DNA from: Aphis gossypii | Lineage: Eukaryota > Arthropoda > Insecta > Hemiptera > Aphididae | Direction of reading: 5' to 3' | Assembly (NCBI RefSeq): GCF_020184175.1 | Contig: NC_065530.1 | Coordinates: 75,121,260 to 75,185,259, forward strand | DNA: 64,000 bases | Shown here: piece by piece, positions 51,869 to 64,000 of the stretch | Layout: each line of letters opens with the position of its first letter | Position numbering within the stretch: the first letter of the stretch is position 1 | Program-made: the position numbers and the translations under genes | The notes under the pieces: generated by a model | Seen by the model: only the letters and a program-made list of their open reading frames with translations | What the model was told of the DNA's origin: nothing | Databases searched by the model: none

Positions 51869-52184
51869 AATCTGAGCGGAGCGAGGAATGTGTTGGTTTT
51901 ACAATAATACTTATTTTTTTTTATTCTGTGAACATTTTTTCTCCCCCTAAACTTGCTCAAAAATACAAGTGTAGCATATTTTCTGAAAGGTAATGTTCTT
52001 GAGCTGGTACTTTAAAGAAGTCATTTTTTGATTTTCGAAATAATACTCGAAATAAAAGCAGTTAAAGGAGAAAAAATGTACAACTTCACGATTATGTAAT
52101 ATAAAATAATTACGGTTTTGTCTATCACCATAGAAACGAATAAAATTAAATAAAAATGATCCCCTGGTCCGCTCAGAATCGTTT
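51869..52184. mobile_element. aphid-type interspersed repeat ending in TCTGAGCGGA
   Basis: The left end contains TCTGAGCGGA (51871-51880) and the right end its complement TCCGCTCAGA (52168-52177), giving short terminal inverted repeats about 320 bp apart. The interior wording (a Tn run with 'attctgtgaacatttt', 'caaaaatacaagtgtagc', 'gttcttgagctggtac') matches, from memory, a repeat seen many times in aphid genomic sequence. The minus frame at 51947-52198 is simply a translation of this repeat and is not a gene. It is probably a non-autonomous DNA element. The target-site duplication was not resolved. Confidence 0.6.
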
Positions 52185-53363
52185 TTTATCAAATGCAATC
52201 ATATTGCATTCAAATCGAATACCTACAGTAAAATTACACTATCCTGTCTGAGAACCGGAGGGGTAATAGACAAACATCCACCACCGAAATGTGCTGACCT
52301 ACTTATATATATTTAATAACGATTTAGTATAATATAGAACAATTATTTTTTTAAGCTTTAATTTCTTTAATCTAAATAAAAATATTTAAAACAATAAATT
52401 ATCATCGCATTTGTTAGACCAACTAGAATGGTAGATTGCATACTAATAAATATATTACAAAAAAATTAATAAGTATAATTAATAATGGTTACACAATAAT
52501 CATTAGAATAATAATTCTTTCTATGAAATTATTTGGGAAAAAAAATCCTTTTTTTAGTCTTCAATGATTAATGGATTTATGTATTAAATATAGTAGTACC
52601 TATTTAATAGAAAACCCCATAATTTATTAGTTTAATGTTACATAGTTAGTTTTAATTAGTTGATTAATTTTGGTGGACACAAATCGAAAATGATAGTAAT
52701 ATAGGCCGAGAACACAGAGGGTTTTAATACTTTTTACATTCATTTCGGTACTGCATAACATACCACTAATTGGTCTTGATCAGTAACCGATTCTATTTTT
52801 ACATATAGTAAAGGAAGCACATTCATTGTTATTACAATATTTTTGTATGATTTGTGCTCACCTGGTCTCAATCATACTTGTGATATTATGTATTTAATAT
52901 TTTTCACATGACACGTATGATATTGGTGACTACTTATCACTAGCTGATACTAAAACAATGGAAAACCAAAAATATTTGATTAATTTTTTTATTAAATATT
53001 TTATTATTTATCTAAATGGAGATCTCGAAGAATTTATATAAATAGATAATGATAAAAAAAAAATATAAAAACGTTTAAGAATTAAAGGATTTAACTCATA
53101 TATTGTAGATATTTGTATTCTATTTGTAATTTATCAAAAATATAACTGATTGTAAACAGATAAAGTAGGTAGGTATAAATAAAGAACACATATTCTTCTA
53201 AGTATAAACACTTAAAATTATTATTAATAATATCATTTTTATCTCATGTATTTTTTATGTAAAAGATTATATATTATTGTTAATAATTAATAGTATGATT
53301 TTTTTTTAATATTTATGTTATTGTTATTTATTATAAATATTAATGAGAATAAAATCCCACTCT

Positions 53364-53379
53364 CCCCCCCCCCCCCCCC
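53364..53379 (+). repeat. poly-C run (16 bases)
   Basis: Sixteen uninterrupted C residues followed by G and an eight-base A run. It stands out in AT-rich sequence. Confidence 0.95.
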
Positions 53380-56300
53380 GAAAAAAAATAACAGAAGTAA
53401 CAGTAAGTATTTCTATATTAATGGAAATGCAAATTTAATTCTCAATAGTTAATTTGTATTGTCAATACTTTCTAATGAAATAAATTATATATCATTATTA
53501 TGAAAAGTCTAGTAAAAATTGTTTAGTTAAAACTAGGTTGGTTTAGTTAAAAACAACAAATTTGTTAAATTGTCTTTTATAAAAAAAAAAAAAAAACCAT
53601 GAAAGCTGTACCTATTATTACAATATATTTCCAACAAAACAATGCAAATTATGTATCTTCATAGTTCTATACTCATGCAAGTATAAGTTATACTGTAGAG
53701 AAAAATGAAACGTTACTAGAAAGGTTTTAATCATAGCGTCTCATTCAGTAAAATTTTTAATTATTTTTAGTGGCAATATTCCATTATTATTTTAGAAATT
53801 CATTAACCAATAATGAATGCTTTTTTGTATTTGTTTCTCCTATAAGAAAACAAATTATAAAAACCTTTCAATTTAAATAATAAAAATAAAACATTTACTT
53901 CACCTTAATTAACTAAAAAAATATTATAACAATATATTCAATACAACGTAGAACTATCATTTACAACTACCAACTCACGTGATTTTGCTTACTTAGTTTA
54001 ATTAAAATTAACTAAGTTACACTGTGATATTATAAATGTTTTTTAAATTGAATAATAATTTGAAAAATTACTCAAGTATTTATTAAATAGTTTTTATAAA
54101 AACCTTATTAAAATAGACAGTAATAAACTTTTATGGTATGAAAATTATAATTAAATAATATCGCGTTGTTGACTTTCTAATATTTTATTGCTACTTGAAA
54201 GTATTTATCTATTCAAAATATAGCAAGCTCTTTGACTACCTATAATCGTTAAGTATGATTGAATTAATTAAAACCATCATGTTTACTTATTTATACATAA
54301 AAATTAAAGTACTTTCAATACATCCCTAAAATTAGATTAGTAAGTTTTAATTAAAATAATACAACAATTCACACTTTGTATAAAATAGCTAACATTCTAT
54401 AAATCATGGTTAAAAAAATTGTAAATTTAATGTAAATATATATTTTTTTTAATGTTATTGAATTTACTTACAAATTCAATAAATAATTTAACGCACATTG
54501 TTATGTTTATTAAATATTTATATACAATATATATATATATAAATAATATACATAGATAATGTTATGTCATAATAATTGTAGTATTAATTAACAGTATTTA
54601 GTTCCTTGAGAATATTCTAATTGGTATCGAAGATACTAGGTAATAAAACAAATATGAAAAGCATAATAGTAATTAATTTCAAATTTATAGTTCATAAACA
54701 CCCAATTAAAATTTACGTAGCATATACAAACTTAATATTTTATTCATAGAAAAATAGAAATATAGCTTACACCCTCATGAATAACAAAACAAAATAATAT
54801 AATAAATTCAATTAAAACTAAAATATTTTTGATTATTTTTATTCAACTGTATGGCCAATTGATAATAAAAATTAAAATCTGTTTTTATATTTTTGACTTA
54901 AACTTTGAAGCACACTGTTAATCCCTATAATAAATTAAACTTCAATTTTATGCAAGGTTAATCGTATTATTTTTTTCTTACTATGTATACATAATATATA
55001 CCTATAAATCTTAAAATGAACATTCTTTATGGTCGTTTAAGGTTTGAAAAGCTTCCTATGAACACCACAGTAAACTGAGTACCATTTTCAAATAAAGTGA
55101 TTTATTATTCCCATGTTAAATTTAAAACAAAAATAAAAATAGGTGATCTAATAATACTATTATTTTTACCATGCAGACGTCAAACAGTTTTGATTAGAAT
55201 ATGTTGTTATCAGTGTTTTTAAATTTTTATATTATATACTAATTGAACTTTTAAAAATCAAGCGTATGCAATTAGTATATAACATTATATTTATTTTTAT
55301 TAACAATTATAATTATCATCAAAACAAGTATATTCGTATGTATATGTAAAATTCATACTTATTGTAAGATTGAGTGATGTAAGAGTATTCACTCTATCAA
55401 TTATTATTATTTTAAACACTCATCTATTTATAGATTAAAATAACATCATCGTGTGCGAATTATGGTATTTAATGACGAATTTGACGACCGTTGCCTTGAG
55501 CTTATACCATATTATATTTTTATATACATATATATTATAGTGTAAAATGTGTATATATGCGTGCATGAATGTTTTTTTTTATGAAACTTCACGCACTGTG
55601 TCTATGTGAACATAATATTTTGTACCTACTCGCACAATATTAGTACACTCTTTTACTGTTCGTGATTCCACGGTAGTTCTCGACAATTTTAAATGTTGAG
55701 GTCACGATATGTTTTTAAATTAGATATTATGTTCGCATTTGTAATTAATCATACTACAGTGTACAATATAAAATTACTTTTTTACTATTATTTAATAAAA
55801 TATCCGATTTTTAAGTAAGAAACGTAACGGTACAGTTAATACTTATAACGTTTTGATCATTATTCTCTCTGTCCGTTCCGACATTATTCTCCGTAGCGCT
55901 ACAATGGGAAATGTCAAAAATTAAATTACAAAGGACAGAAATAAAAATGTATATTTCGTGTTATTCAATACGATCCAATGAACAATGAATCATTTCATTT
56001 TTATATCCATGGGTTCGTCGAGTATCATCATATAACGGATGTATATAGTATATATATATAACTTACCACTTTTTGTAAACAATTCGAAAATTTTGATTAA
56101 AAATGTATTATGTAAGATATTGTAAGTATCTATAATATCTATTATAGTATATTAAATATAAATTCATTTCTGGAGCAAAATACGCATATATTCATTTAAC
56201 TCTTAGAATTTTGTTTAATTTTAAGCATGAAAATATTTTCAGAAATGTACTATATATGTTGCATATTTTTGTTTATCCTAATTTTAACAAAATGTAACTT

Positions 56301-56664
56301 ATACAATAAAATTTAATTGATATAGTTTTTAAATATTTCATTAAAAAAAAAATTTCAATAAATTTTATAGATTTTTATCATCCCATATAAATATGATTTA
56401 GTTTTATCTTAAACTTTGATTTATTTTTCTGTTGATGATTATTGATTATTCATTCAGTGCAGTTATTATGCAAGTTACAGTTTAACAGCGCTAAACTATG
56501 CAAAGTAAGCTATTTTTACCAAATAATTAGTTTAATCTACAGAAAGCTTATCTTAAAATATTTCTTAGAAAATATATTGAATAGATATTTTGAATTATTT
56601 TTTCTCGTTTAGAATTCTATTTTATACTTTATAAAATTTTATTAACTTCTTTTTCTATTTTTTC

Positions 56665-56689
56665 TTTTTTTTTTTCAAAAAAAAAAAAA
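56665..56689. repeat. T11-C-A13 inverted homopolymers
   Basis: A T run (56665-56675), one C, then an A run (56677-56689), which can fold on itself. Confidence 0.85.
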
Positions 56690-59600
56690 TTATATTTTAC
56701 AATAAAATTAAAAGGCAATTAATTTAATGTTTTATTTGATTTAAATATAATTTTGCTAAAAATTTAATTACTGAAATATAAATATATATATATTTAATAA
56801 ATTTACATTTTTGTTGCACATAATTATTTATCGATACTTAATATAACATCTTTAAAGTCTGACAGTCATTATTATAATAAATATAAAATCTATAATAGAG
56901 TATATAACTTATAATGTCAAACAATCGTTTTCTAAATTTAGAAAAAAAAATTTGAATCGTTGAAATAATAAAACATACTTATATGTTACCTATAAATAAC
57001 ACAATAAAGTTGGATAACAATAATTATTTTTCTGATCGACAAAGAAATAATAAATAAAAATACATTAAATTTAAGTTAATTTATACGATAGTTTAAAAGC
57101 TAGAGTTAAAAATTAATAAACATTAATGATCATATAATATTTTTTTATAATATAATGTATAAATAAAAAAGTTCACATATGATTTTTTGATAGCTAAATG
57201 AAGCTTACTTTCAAAAACATTGAAATATCAATATATCAGAAATATTAAACATTGGCTGAATACATGACCTAAACCAAACATTTAAGTATTATATTCAATA
57301 CGCTTGGAAAATATGTATAAATTAATTTATTAATGTCAGTTACATAAATACTTGAATTTTTAATTGTTAAACGGTTTCGATGTATAGATGTATTCATTTC
57401 AATATTGAAATATTACAGGGGTAAAAACGTCTTCTAGGAAATATTAAAGTATCTTATTTATCATATGTACTAAAATAAGTGTGAGATGGATAGTTAGTGA
57501 TAACTAAAGTATATGCTGATGTAACGCTATACTTCTAAGTGCGTATCTGACTGAATTTGTTTTTGATTATACAAAATATGAAGGGACTAGTACCTACTCA
57601 AGATTACCTCAAAAGTATCGTTAGATCTTATTATAATACCTATTTGAGAAAAAAAATACGTTACCTATAATTCGAAATATATTATCGTCTTATTCCGTTT
57701 TGATGAAGCGCCTAACCCAATAATCTAACCTACGACGCCACCGTAATAACTTTGAAATATAAAACGGAAAAACGAAACTAGATTAGGGAAGGTTAAAACA
57801 GTATTTAGGTTGGCAGGGTAGGGACAGTGTATCGGTACTATAGATACTGTTCTAAACTTGTGCAATCGTTAAGTTATTGTGTAATAATTTTAATAGAAAA
57901 TAAAAATGTAATGGAACTTTCGATAAAATGGGAAAGTGGAGCGCAACGGTATTTCAATATTTTTTTCTAAACTGACCGTAGCGTACCTATCTATCATTTG
58001 GTATCATGCATTCGAATATAGTTATGATTTTCTCCATGTAATCATTGATAACGTTATCAAAATAAAAACCTAAATATCCGTTCAATTTATTGATGAGCTA
58101 TAGTCTATGAGTTATTATTTTGTCTATTTTTACAACTTACCTAATTTGATGTTTTGCTTCAGAAAAGTGAAATTTCGAATTAAATATTATAAAATTAATA
58201 CAATGACCTAAGTATTATTAGAATTTATCAGAAAACGTAGAGTTACCTACTATTATTAAATCTGTATTATTGTATATTTTTAATCTTGTAATACTTGTCT
58301 TTTTTTAATTTTAATTTGTTAACGTTGTTTTGTTACACATTTTATTTTGGGCACTATGAAATGGGTCAGACTCAGTATGTTGTATTATAAATTAACAAAT
58401 ATATCTATATAATAATTTAATTTCAAACAAAAAATTCGCTTCACCAATTGAATTTTTAAAATATATAATTTTTTTGTTTAGTAAATCGTTTGACTATTTT
58501 ATTTATTTTTTAAATTATTTATAAATTATTTGTTTTTAACAAATTGTATGTTCAACACCTACTATATGTATACAAAATATGGTTCCATTTTTTTTAGTTA
58601 CTATTATTATGTGACTGAAGATAAGTGTGACCGGGTCGATACTATCACACCGGACATTATCTTTTTCAGTCTGTAATATATTTACTCTCAAATTGTAAAG
58701 ACCATTACGTGCAGATCCTATTTACTAGGCAAATTAGCGTTAAAATATTATTTAAAAAAAAAACTTAAATTTAAATATTTCCATTAGTAGCCACATAGTA
58801 CATATACATTATATAGGTTTACAATAAATTATAAATTAATATTATTTAATTTCTTAAATTCAAATTTTAATACATGTATAGTAGATATTATGATACAATA
58901 AAACTATATATATATATATGTATAATATAAGTGGTGAACAATGTTATACTATTTCAATAATCTAAACATTATCATAAATGTAGATTGATTTATACAAACC
59001 ATTTAGATTCCTCTGACAAAGAATTCATATATTTTGTATAAATGAAACTCGTATCTTTTATTTAGATGAATTCTTAATAAAATACTAAAAAACAATACTT
59101 AGATACAATGTATTAAATATACAACTTGACAGATTAACTCCTAACCACTATTTTCATCAAATAGTTTTTAAATCACTCGATCAAGAGCTGTCACAAATCT
59201 AGTATATAGTATTGAGGAAAGATTGTATGTACTGAATACAACATTTTGCAATTCATTTTTTATTTACGTATTATGCAGTACTGAGTAATAAATTTATGAA
59301 TATTTATGTACTAAGTATACTAATAAAATAGTTATAATTACTTATAACACTTAAAGAAGAAAATAATAAATTTATTAACTAAAGTTTACGTAAATTTATA
59401 AATAAACAAGCGTTTTATTAAAAATAAAATGTAACTCACATCGACTTAAAAATGCACATATGAAACAAAACTAGTATAATACATTTTTTTATATATTTTA
59501 TGATAATCCCAAATCCAAAACAATTAGTTACAACATTACTTATTATGCATAATATGATATGGTTCTTGATTGTATATTATTGTATTCCATGGTAACCAAT

Positions 59601-62169
59601 TTCCCACGTGCCTACCTTTATCTGGAGGAGTTTCAGGGACGAATCATGAGTTGTTTGTTTTTTATCATCATTCTATTTACCGAATAATATGTCACATATT
59701 ACTTATTAATAGATATAAATGTAATAATTGATTTTATTCTTTCCTGTTTAACATATTGACAATTATCATGCCCATTTTTAACTCATATTACAAGTTACAA
59801 CAGAATATGCCTAACAATTAAATGGAGAAAATTGATTTATTAATTAATCAACATTGTGTCAAACTATTACTGAGACAACCGCGCGGGATGTACCACGTCA
59901 CATATCACAATATCTACTATCAAACTGTTATTAATTTAATGTTATATTTTATTTAAGTGTAATTATTCAGATCTTGTTTTCGAGATTTGAATTTCTATTC
60001 ACATAACTATTGTTCAATCAAAAAACGATTTAATTTATTTATTTATTTAACATTGGAAAAAAAAAACTTTTTTACAACCACTTAAATTATTATTAGGTAC
60101 TTTCTAAGAATCGTGAGTAATATTATTAAACATATATAGCATGAGTAAAAAGTATTAAAATCAAAGTAACTTAGTGTAAAAAAATACCTTATCAAATTCA
60201 TAAAAAATACTATAAATATGTTATTGCCATTTGATAAATAACTTAGAATTAATTGAAAATTTAAAGACAATTTAAAAGATAATAAATATTTTTTTTTTGT
60301 GAACAATATTAAGGTTTAATAATATAATATTAATTCTTCATAAATTTAGTAACTCAATATAGGGATAATTATTTTACTTTAAAACTTTTGTTCAATGTAC
60401 ATAAAAAAATGTCTATTTGTTTCATACTGCAAATTAGTTTTTATTTTCTCAGAAAATTATTGTCATTCTTTTTTTATGAAATTTCATAACCAGATAATAG
60501 TACTTTAATACATATTATCTTTTATTATCTGCTTATCTAATAAATAATAAGACTTATAATCCATTTGCTATTTCTCCTTAATAATAATAATAACATAGAG
60601 TCAGAGTGTATACCCAGTGTAGAGTTTACATATATTTATTGATATACAATGGTGATAATATTATTGTTAAAATACGAATATTTTAAATTTTCGCTTTTGC
60701 AGTGTGTAATTTTTTTTTTTTTGTGTGTGTATACCACCTTTTTGAGTATTTCAATTGCATATAGTTAATCCTTTGATGGGTAAAAACTCAAAAGTAAAAT
60801 ATACTAAGTAGTTTTCTAACTTTTTAACTTATTCTAACTTGTAAGAGGGAGGAGAATAAAAAAAGATCGTTGTTTTATTCAAAATAAATTTTGATAAAAA
60901 TAAAAGAGCTCTACTAACTAATTTAATGTGCCTAATAATTTGCCTTATCAAATAATTAAGTATATTTTTTTTTAATAATTGTAACGATATAATATATAAA
61001 ATACTGTAATAATAACATAATAAATACAATTTTGTTGATACAAGTATTCTATCGTTGTTATATTATAATATTATACTAAAAATGGCTCACTTCTGCTATC
61101 AATTTTAGTCTATTCATATATTAAGCATAATATTGTAATATATATTCAATGTCAATACTATCTAAATTAATTGTTATAATAACTTGTCATTACTGATTGT
61201 AAACATCAATGTTAAAGTGATTGTATATATAATATTTATTAAACACACATAACAATAAATGGCCTCTCTTGACTTACAATTTTTTAAATTTTGTATCTTA
61301 TTCGACATAACCTAAACTCTGATTACATCTACATAGTCTCTTCATATAACGTAATCCATTTTTCAATATAAATAAAGTGTTATAATTTTTATAATACAAA
61401 TGTAATTCCTACATTTAAAAAATTATAATTCTTATTCCTAAAGGTCATAAATAACAACAAAATAATAAAAATATAAAAAAAAAAATTATACGATCGAATA
61501 TAATTATTGGTTAATAACAATACGATATACAGTGAGTGATTCCTTTAAAAGTTGTCAAAACTCATTAAATCGAAAAGTAAAAATATATTTTTTACTAAAT
61601 TTCATATTTATTTTAAATATTATGAAATTTATTTATGTTCTATAATATATTATATTTATTATTACTTACTATCATTTTTAAGATTTATATAACCATTTTA
61701 AATATCAACAAACATTTTTAATGTCATACTTCAAAATACAATATTTTCGTATTCATTTTAATAATATATAAATTTTAATTTTAATACTAGTAAAGAATAC
61801 TAATTATAAATATTTAAAATGTATATGAGCAAAGTAGTTGAACAACATTTTTGTTTAACTCCACTCTGCTCGTTTAAAATTTAAATTCGCTTCCTAATAA
61901 TAATACAATTTTATGTTTATTTATTTATTTTTAAATTAAACAATTAAAAATGTACACATCGATCGCATAAATATTTAGATTATATGTATATACATAGAAA
62001 TATTCATCTGTACTTGGTGTGTAGTAAAAAAATAATGGGTCATAGAAAAGTTTGCAGAAAATACATATTATGATCGATCGCTCTACATAATACACCGTAC
62101 ATAATATGTATACATTAGTTTTATAGTTTTATGTTTTTGTTCATTATCATTGTTAATTTTTTCCCCACC

Positions 62170-62570
62170 GTATTATTATTATGACGATAAGGCACAGTTA
62201 TTTATCACCCACGTGTTAAAACTACTTCAGGCAGAGTGACAAGCAGAGTCGTAGTCGGTATATGGGGCTGAATAATAATATGAATACACTGACAGAGTTA
62301 CACACGCAATATTGACCTCGGAATATCGTAAATGTAATCGTTTCAATACGAATACACTGACGGGCAGGAATCACAACCATTGGAGGGTATAAACGATACG
62401 AACCGGCAATTTATCAAAACTCCTACCCGAAGGGTTGTCATCCAGGAAAACCGCCCAAAAGTTAATTTTCTCTTTTCAACCGAAAGACGTTTTATCAGTT
62501 TTTGTGTAGTCGTTTTCTACCACCACTGACGTGGTACTACGGGTATAAACTATATAATTACGGAACAGTT
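62170..62570. other. mildly GC-elevated patch
   Basis: G+C is higher than on both sides and CpGs are scattered (for example around 62360-62460). 'aatacactgac' occurs twice (62283-62293 and 62351-62361). There is no open frame of note. It may be regulatory or an untranslated exon. Confidence 0.35.
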
Positions 62571-62625
62571 TGATTAATCGAAGAATTGCAGCTCATTCCA
62601 ATTTTATTTCGTTAATATCAATTTT

Positions 62626-62661
62626 AATATTTTGATACGAATATATATATATCAAAATATT
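62626..62661. repeat. 11-bp inverted repeat around an AT run
   Basis: AATATTTTGAT (62626-62636) and ATCAAAATATT (62651-62661) are perfect complements, with a 14-base mostly (AT)n loop. Confidence 0.8.
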
Positions 62662-62756
62662 ACGTTATAAGCCGTCGTATTTTTGCCATGCGAAGCATTA
62701 TGATTGACATTCACTTTAATTACATAACAATAATAATAACCTATATACAAGAAAAT

Positions 62757-62796
62757 AAACGTAATTATTATTATTATTAATAATAATTAAACGTTT
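62757..62796. repeat. AT-rich palindrome
   Basis: The left arm AAACGT-AATTATTATT (from 62757) mirrors the right arm AATAATAATTAAACGTTT (62779-62796) with a two-base bulge. It could extrude as a cruciform. Confidence 0.75.
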
Positions 62797-64000
62797 TTAA
62801 ATAATATATAATGTGTTTTTAATTAATTATAATTGATTGAAAAAACAACGTTTCGAACAACATAAAAGGATAAAAATGTAGTATTTTTATATTTAAATCA
62901 TACGATATGTGATTAATAGCTGTCTACTAATATGGTTTAATATTTTCAATGTAGTGTTATATTACCGTTATGTTTATTTTTCTATTTAAATTAAATAGTA
63001 TAAAAATGATAACCCAATTTGAGTTTGTTAAGCCCGTATTATTTAAGTTTCTACCGAGAACAAAATTTATAATAAATTGTATATTAAAAAAAAAAAAAAT
63101 ACATGTATTTTGATATTTTGCTTTAACTATAAAAATAATAACAATTGATATTTTGAATTAATAATTAATGCAATTTATATTAGAATATTGTTGTATACAT
63201 ATTCTTGATTTAACTTCTAATAATGATTATTAGATCTAAAAAAGTACATAATTTGTTGTTTTTTTAGTACTCGGTACTCGATTTTTTTGAAACTCGATTT
63301 ACCAATCTCGATCATGCAGTGTAAGACACAGACACAGAAACAAAAAAAAAAAAAACAAAAGCATAATAATATTATATAATATTCAAGCCATACGAAACTG
63401 CCCGACTGTTGCATAAGTAGGTACTATGCATATTTGTGAAAAAAATATTGATCGATCGCTGATAAAGTATGTTTCAAATAATTTTAAAGCTCAAACAGTG
63501 TGTGGTTTTAGTACTAAATCCCAACTGAAATAATCACTAGGCGTGTGACGGTCAACGTTCACTTTTCATGGCCACTGCAGCTTTATAATATACTATCGCA
63601 TGGTCTCATATATCATACAATGATGTCCATGTACAACCATATATCGCCCATCGATTAGTTACGAACAACATTTTAGTCTGTCTCTGGTGTGTTTGTGACG
63701 ATAAAATATTATCGTAGTAAAACTTATATTTATATATAATAGTGGTATTATGGCATAGTTACGTTATTGTGATACGTTTTTAATTTATTCACAATTTATT
63801 ATAGTCATAAAGAAAATACATTCGCGCTACTATTTTCTCGTTTAAAAATACATGTTACATTTTGTATACTCTTTTAAAAATATTTCATTGAAAATTTTTT
63901 TGTACGATCCCGATATTTCTGAAACAATTTTACAATTTTCCATATTACATGAATAATAAAACCATGCACTGATTCACTTAGTCTTATTCGATAAACCGTA

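Larger units (their letters stand above)
52185..62169. other. long AT-rich non-coding stretch
   Basis: A short GC-richer spot at 52240-52300 follows the repeat, then about 9.9 kb of very AT-rich DNA with few open frames (60082-60306 and 60829-61029, minus, both AT-driven). There are slightly GC-richer spots at 55440-55500, 55860-55920, 57690-57850 and 59600-59660. No gene is recognised. Confidence 0.65.
62571..64000. other. AT-rich non-coding stretch
   Basis: No gene is seen. The minus frame at 63217-63414 is driven by a T/A run and is unrecognised. The part at 63540-63700 is slightly GC-richer. Confidence 0.6.

Noticed and set aside
51947..52198. 83-codon minus-strand open frame
   Set aside because: It lies inside the TCTGAGCGGA interspersed repeat and is a translation of that repeat.
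55869..55938. 70-bp mini-element with CTGTCC/GGACAG ends
   Set aside because: Only six matching terminal bases and no target duplication. Not distinguishable from chance.
1..64000. CRISPR arrays, operons, riboswitches, rRNA
   Set aside because: No regularly spaced repeats, gene clusters or conserved RNA cores were seen, and the sequence is eukaryotic in character.

Overview
The window is very AT-rich eukaryotic DNA (by eye about three-quarters A+T) with many short A/T runs, AT, ATT, TC and TG microsatellites, and no bacterial-style gene packing. It looks like insect DNA, most likely from an aphid. The reasons are the overall texture (repeated 'taggtacctat'-type and 'ataatattat' strings), a short TTAGG run, and a repeat ending in TCTGAGCGGA that I recognise from memory as common in aphid genomes. 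The species cannot be fixed from the sequence.

I found no intact protein-coding gene, no rRNA and no tRNA. All open frames are 141 codons or shorter. They are rich in Y, F, I, L, N and K, match no family I know, and several are explained by microsatellites or by strand-biased composition. The window reads as a long intergenic or intronic stretch. Isolated coding or untranslated exons could still be hidden, because short exons cannot be told from background by eye here.

Layout: 1-3700 is AT-rich background. 3716-5650 holds two same-strand fragments of Jockey/I-like non-LTR retrotransposon reverse transcriptase, both broken by stops and frameshifts. 6249-6325 can fold into a long imperfect hairpin. 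10087-10690 is a GC-elevated patch. 11439-11689 and 16243-17052 are two elements with closely related terminal inverted repeats, a short and a long non-autonomous DNA transposon. 25079-25127 holds two small GC-rich hairpins. 27780-28330 carries TC and AT microsatellites next to a GC-elevated patch. 33540-34331 may be an old hAT-like remnant. 41331-42420 and 44540-45810 are GC-elevated patches, the second with a long TG microsatellite and a strongly purine-rich strand. 51400-52310 is a GC-elevated patch interrupted by the TCTGAGCGGA repeat. 52300-62170 is again AT-rich, with a 16-base C run. 62170-62570 is a last mildly GC-rich patch.

Nothing here forms a pathway or operon. The supportable content is decayed mobile DNA, simple repeats, hairpins and a handful of GC-elevated islands that may be promoters, untranslated exons or conserved regulatory sequence. 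I do not see a convincing novel system. The observations most worth testing are the 6249-6325 hairpin, the shared-end transposon pair, the GC-rich islands and the aphid-type repeat.
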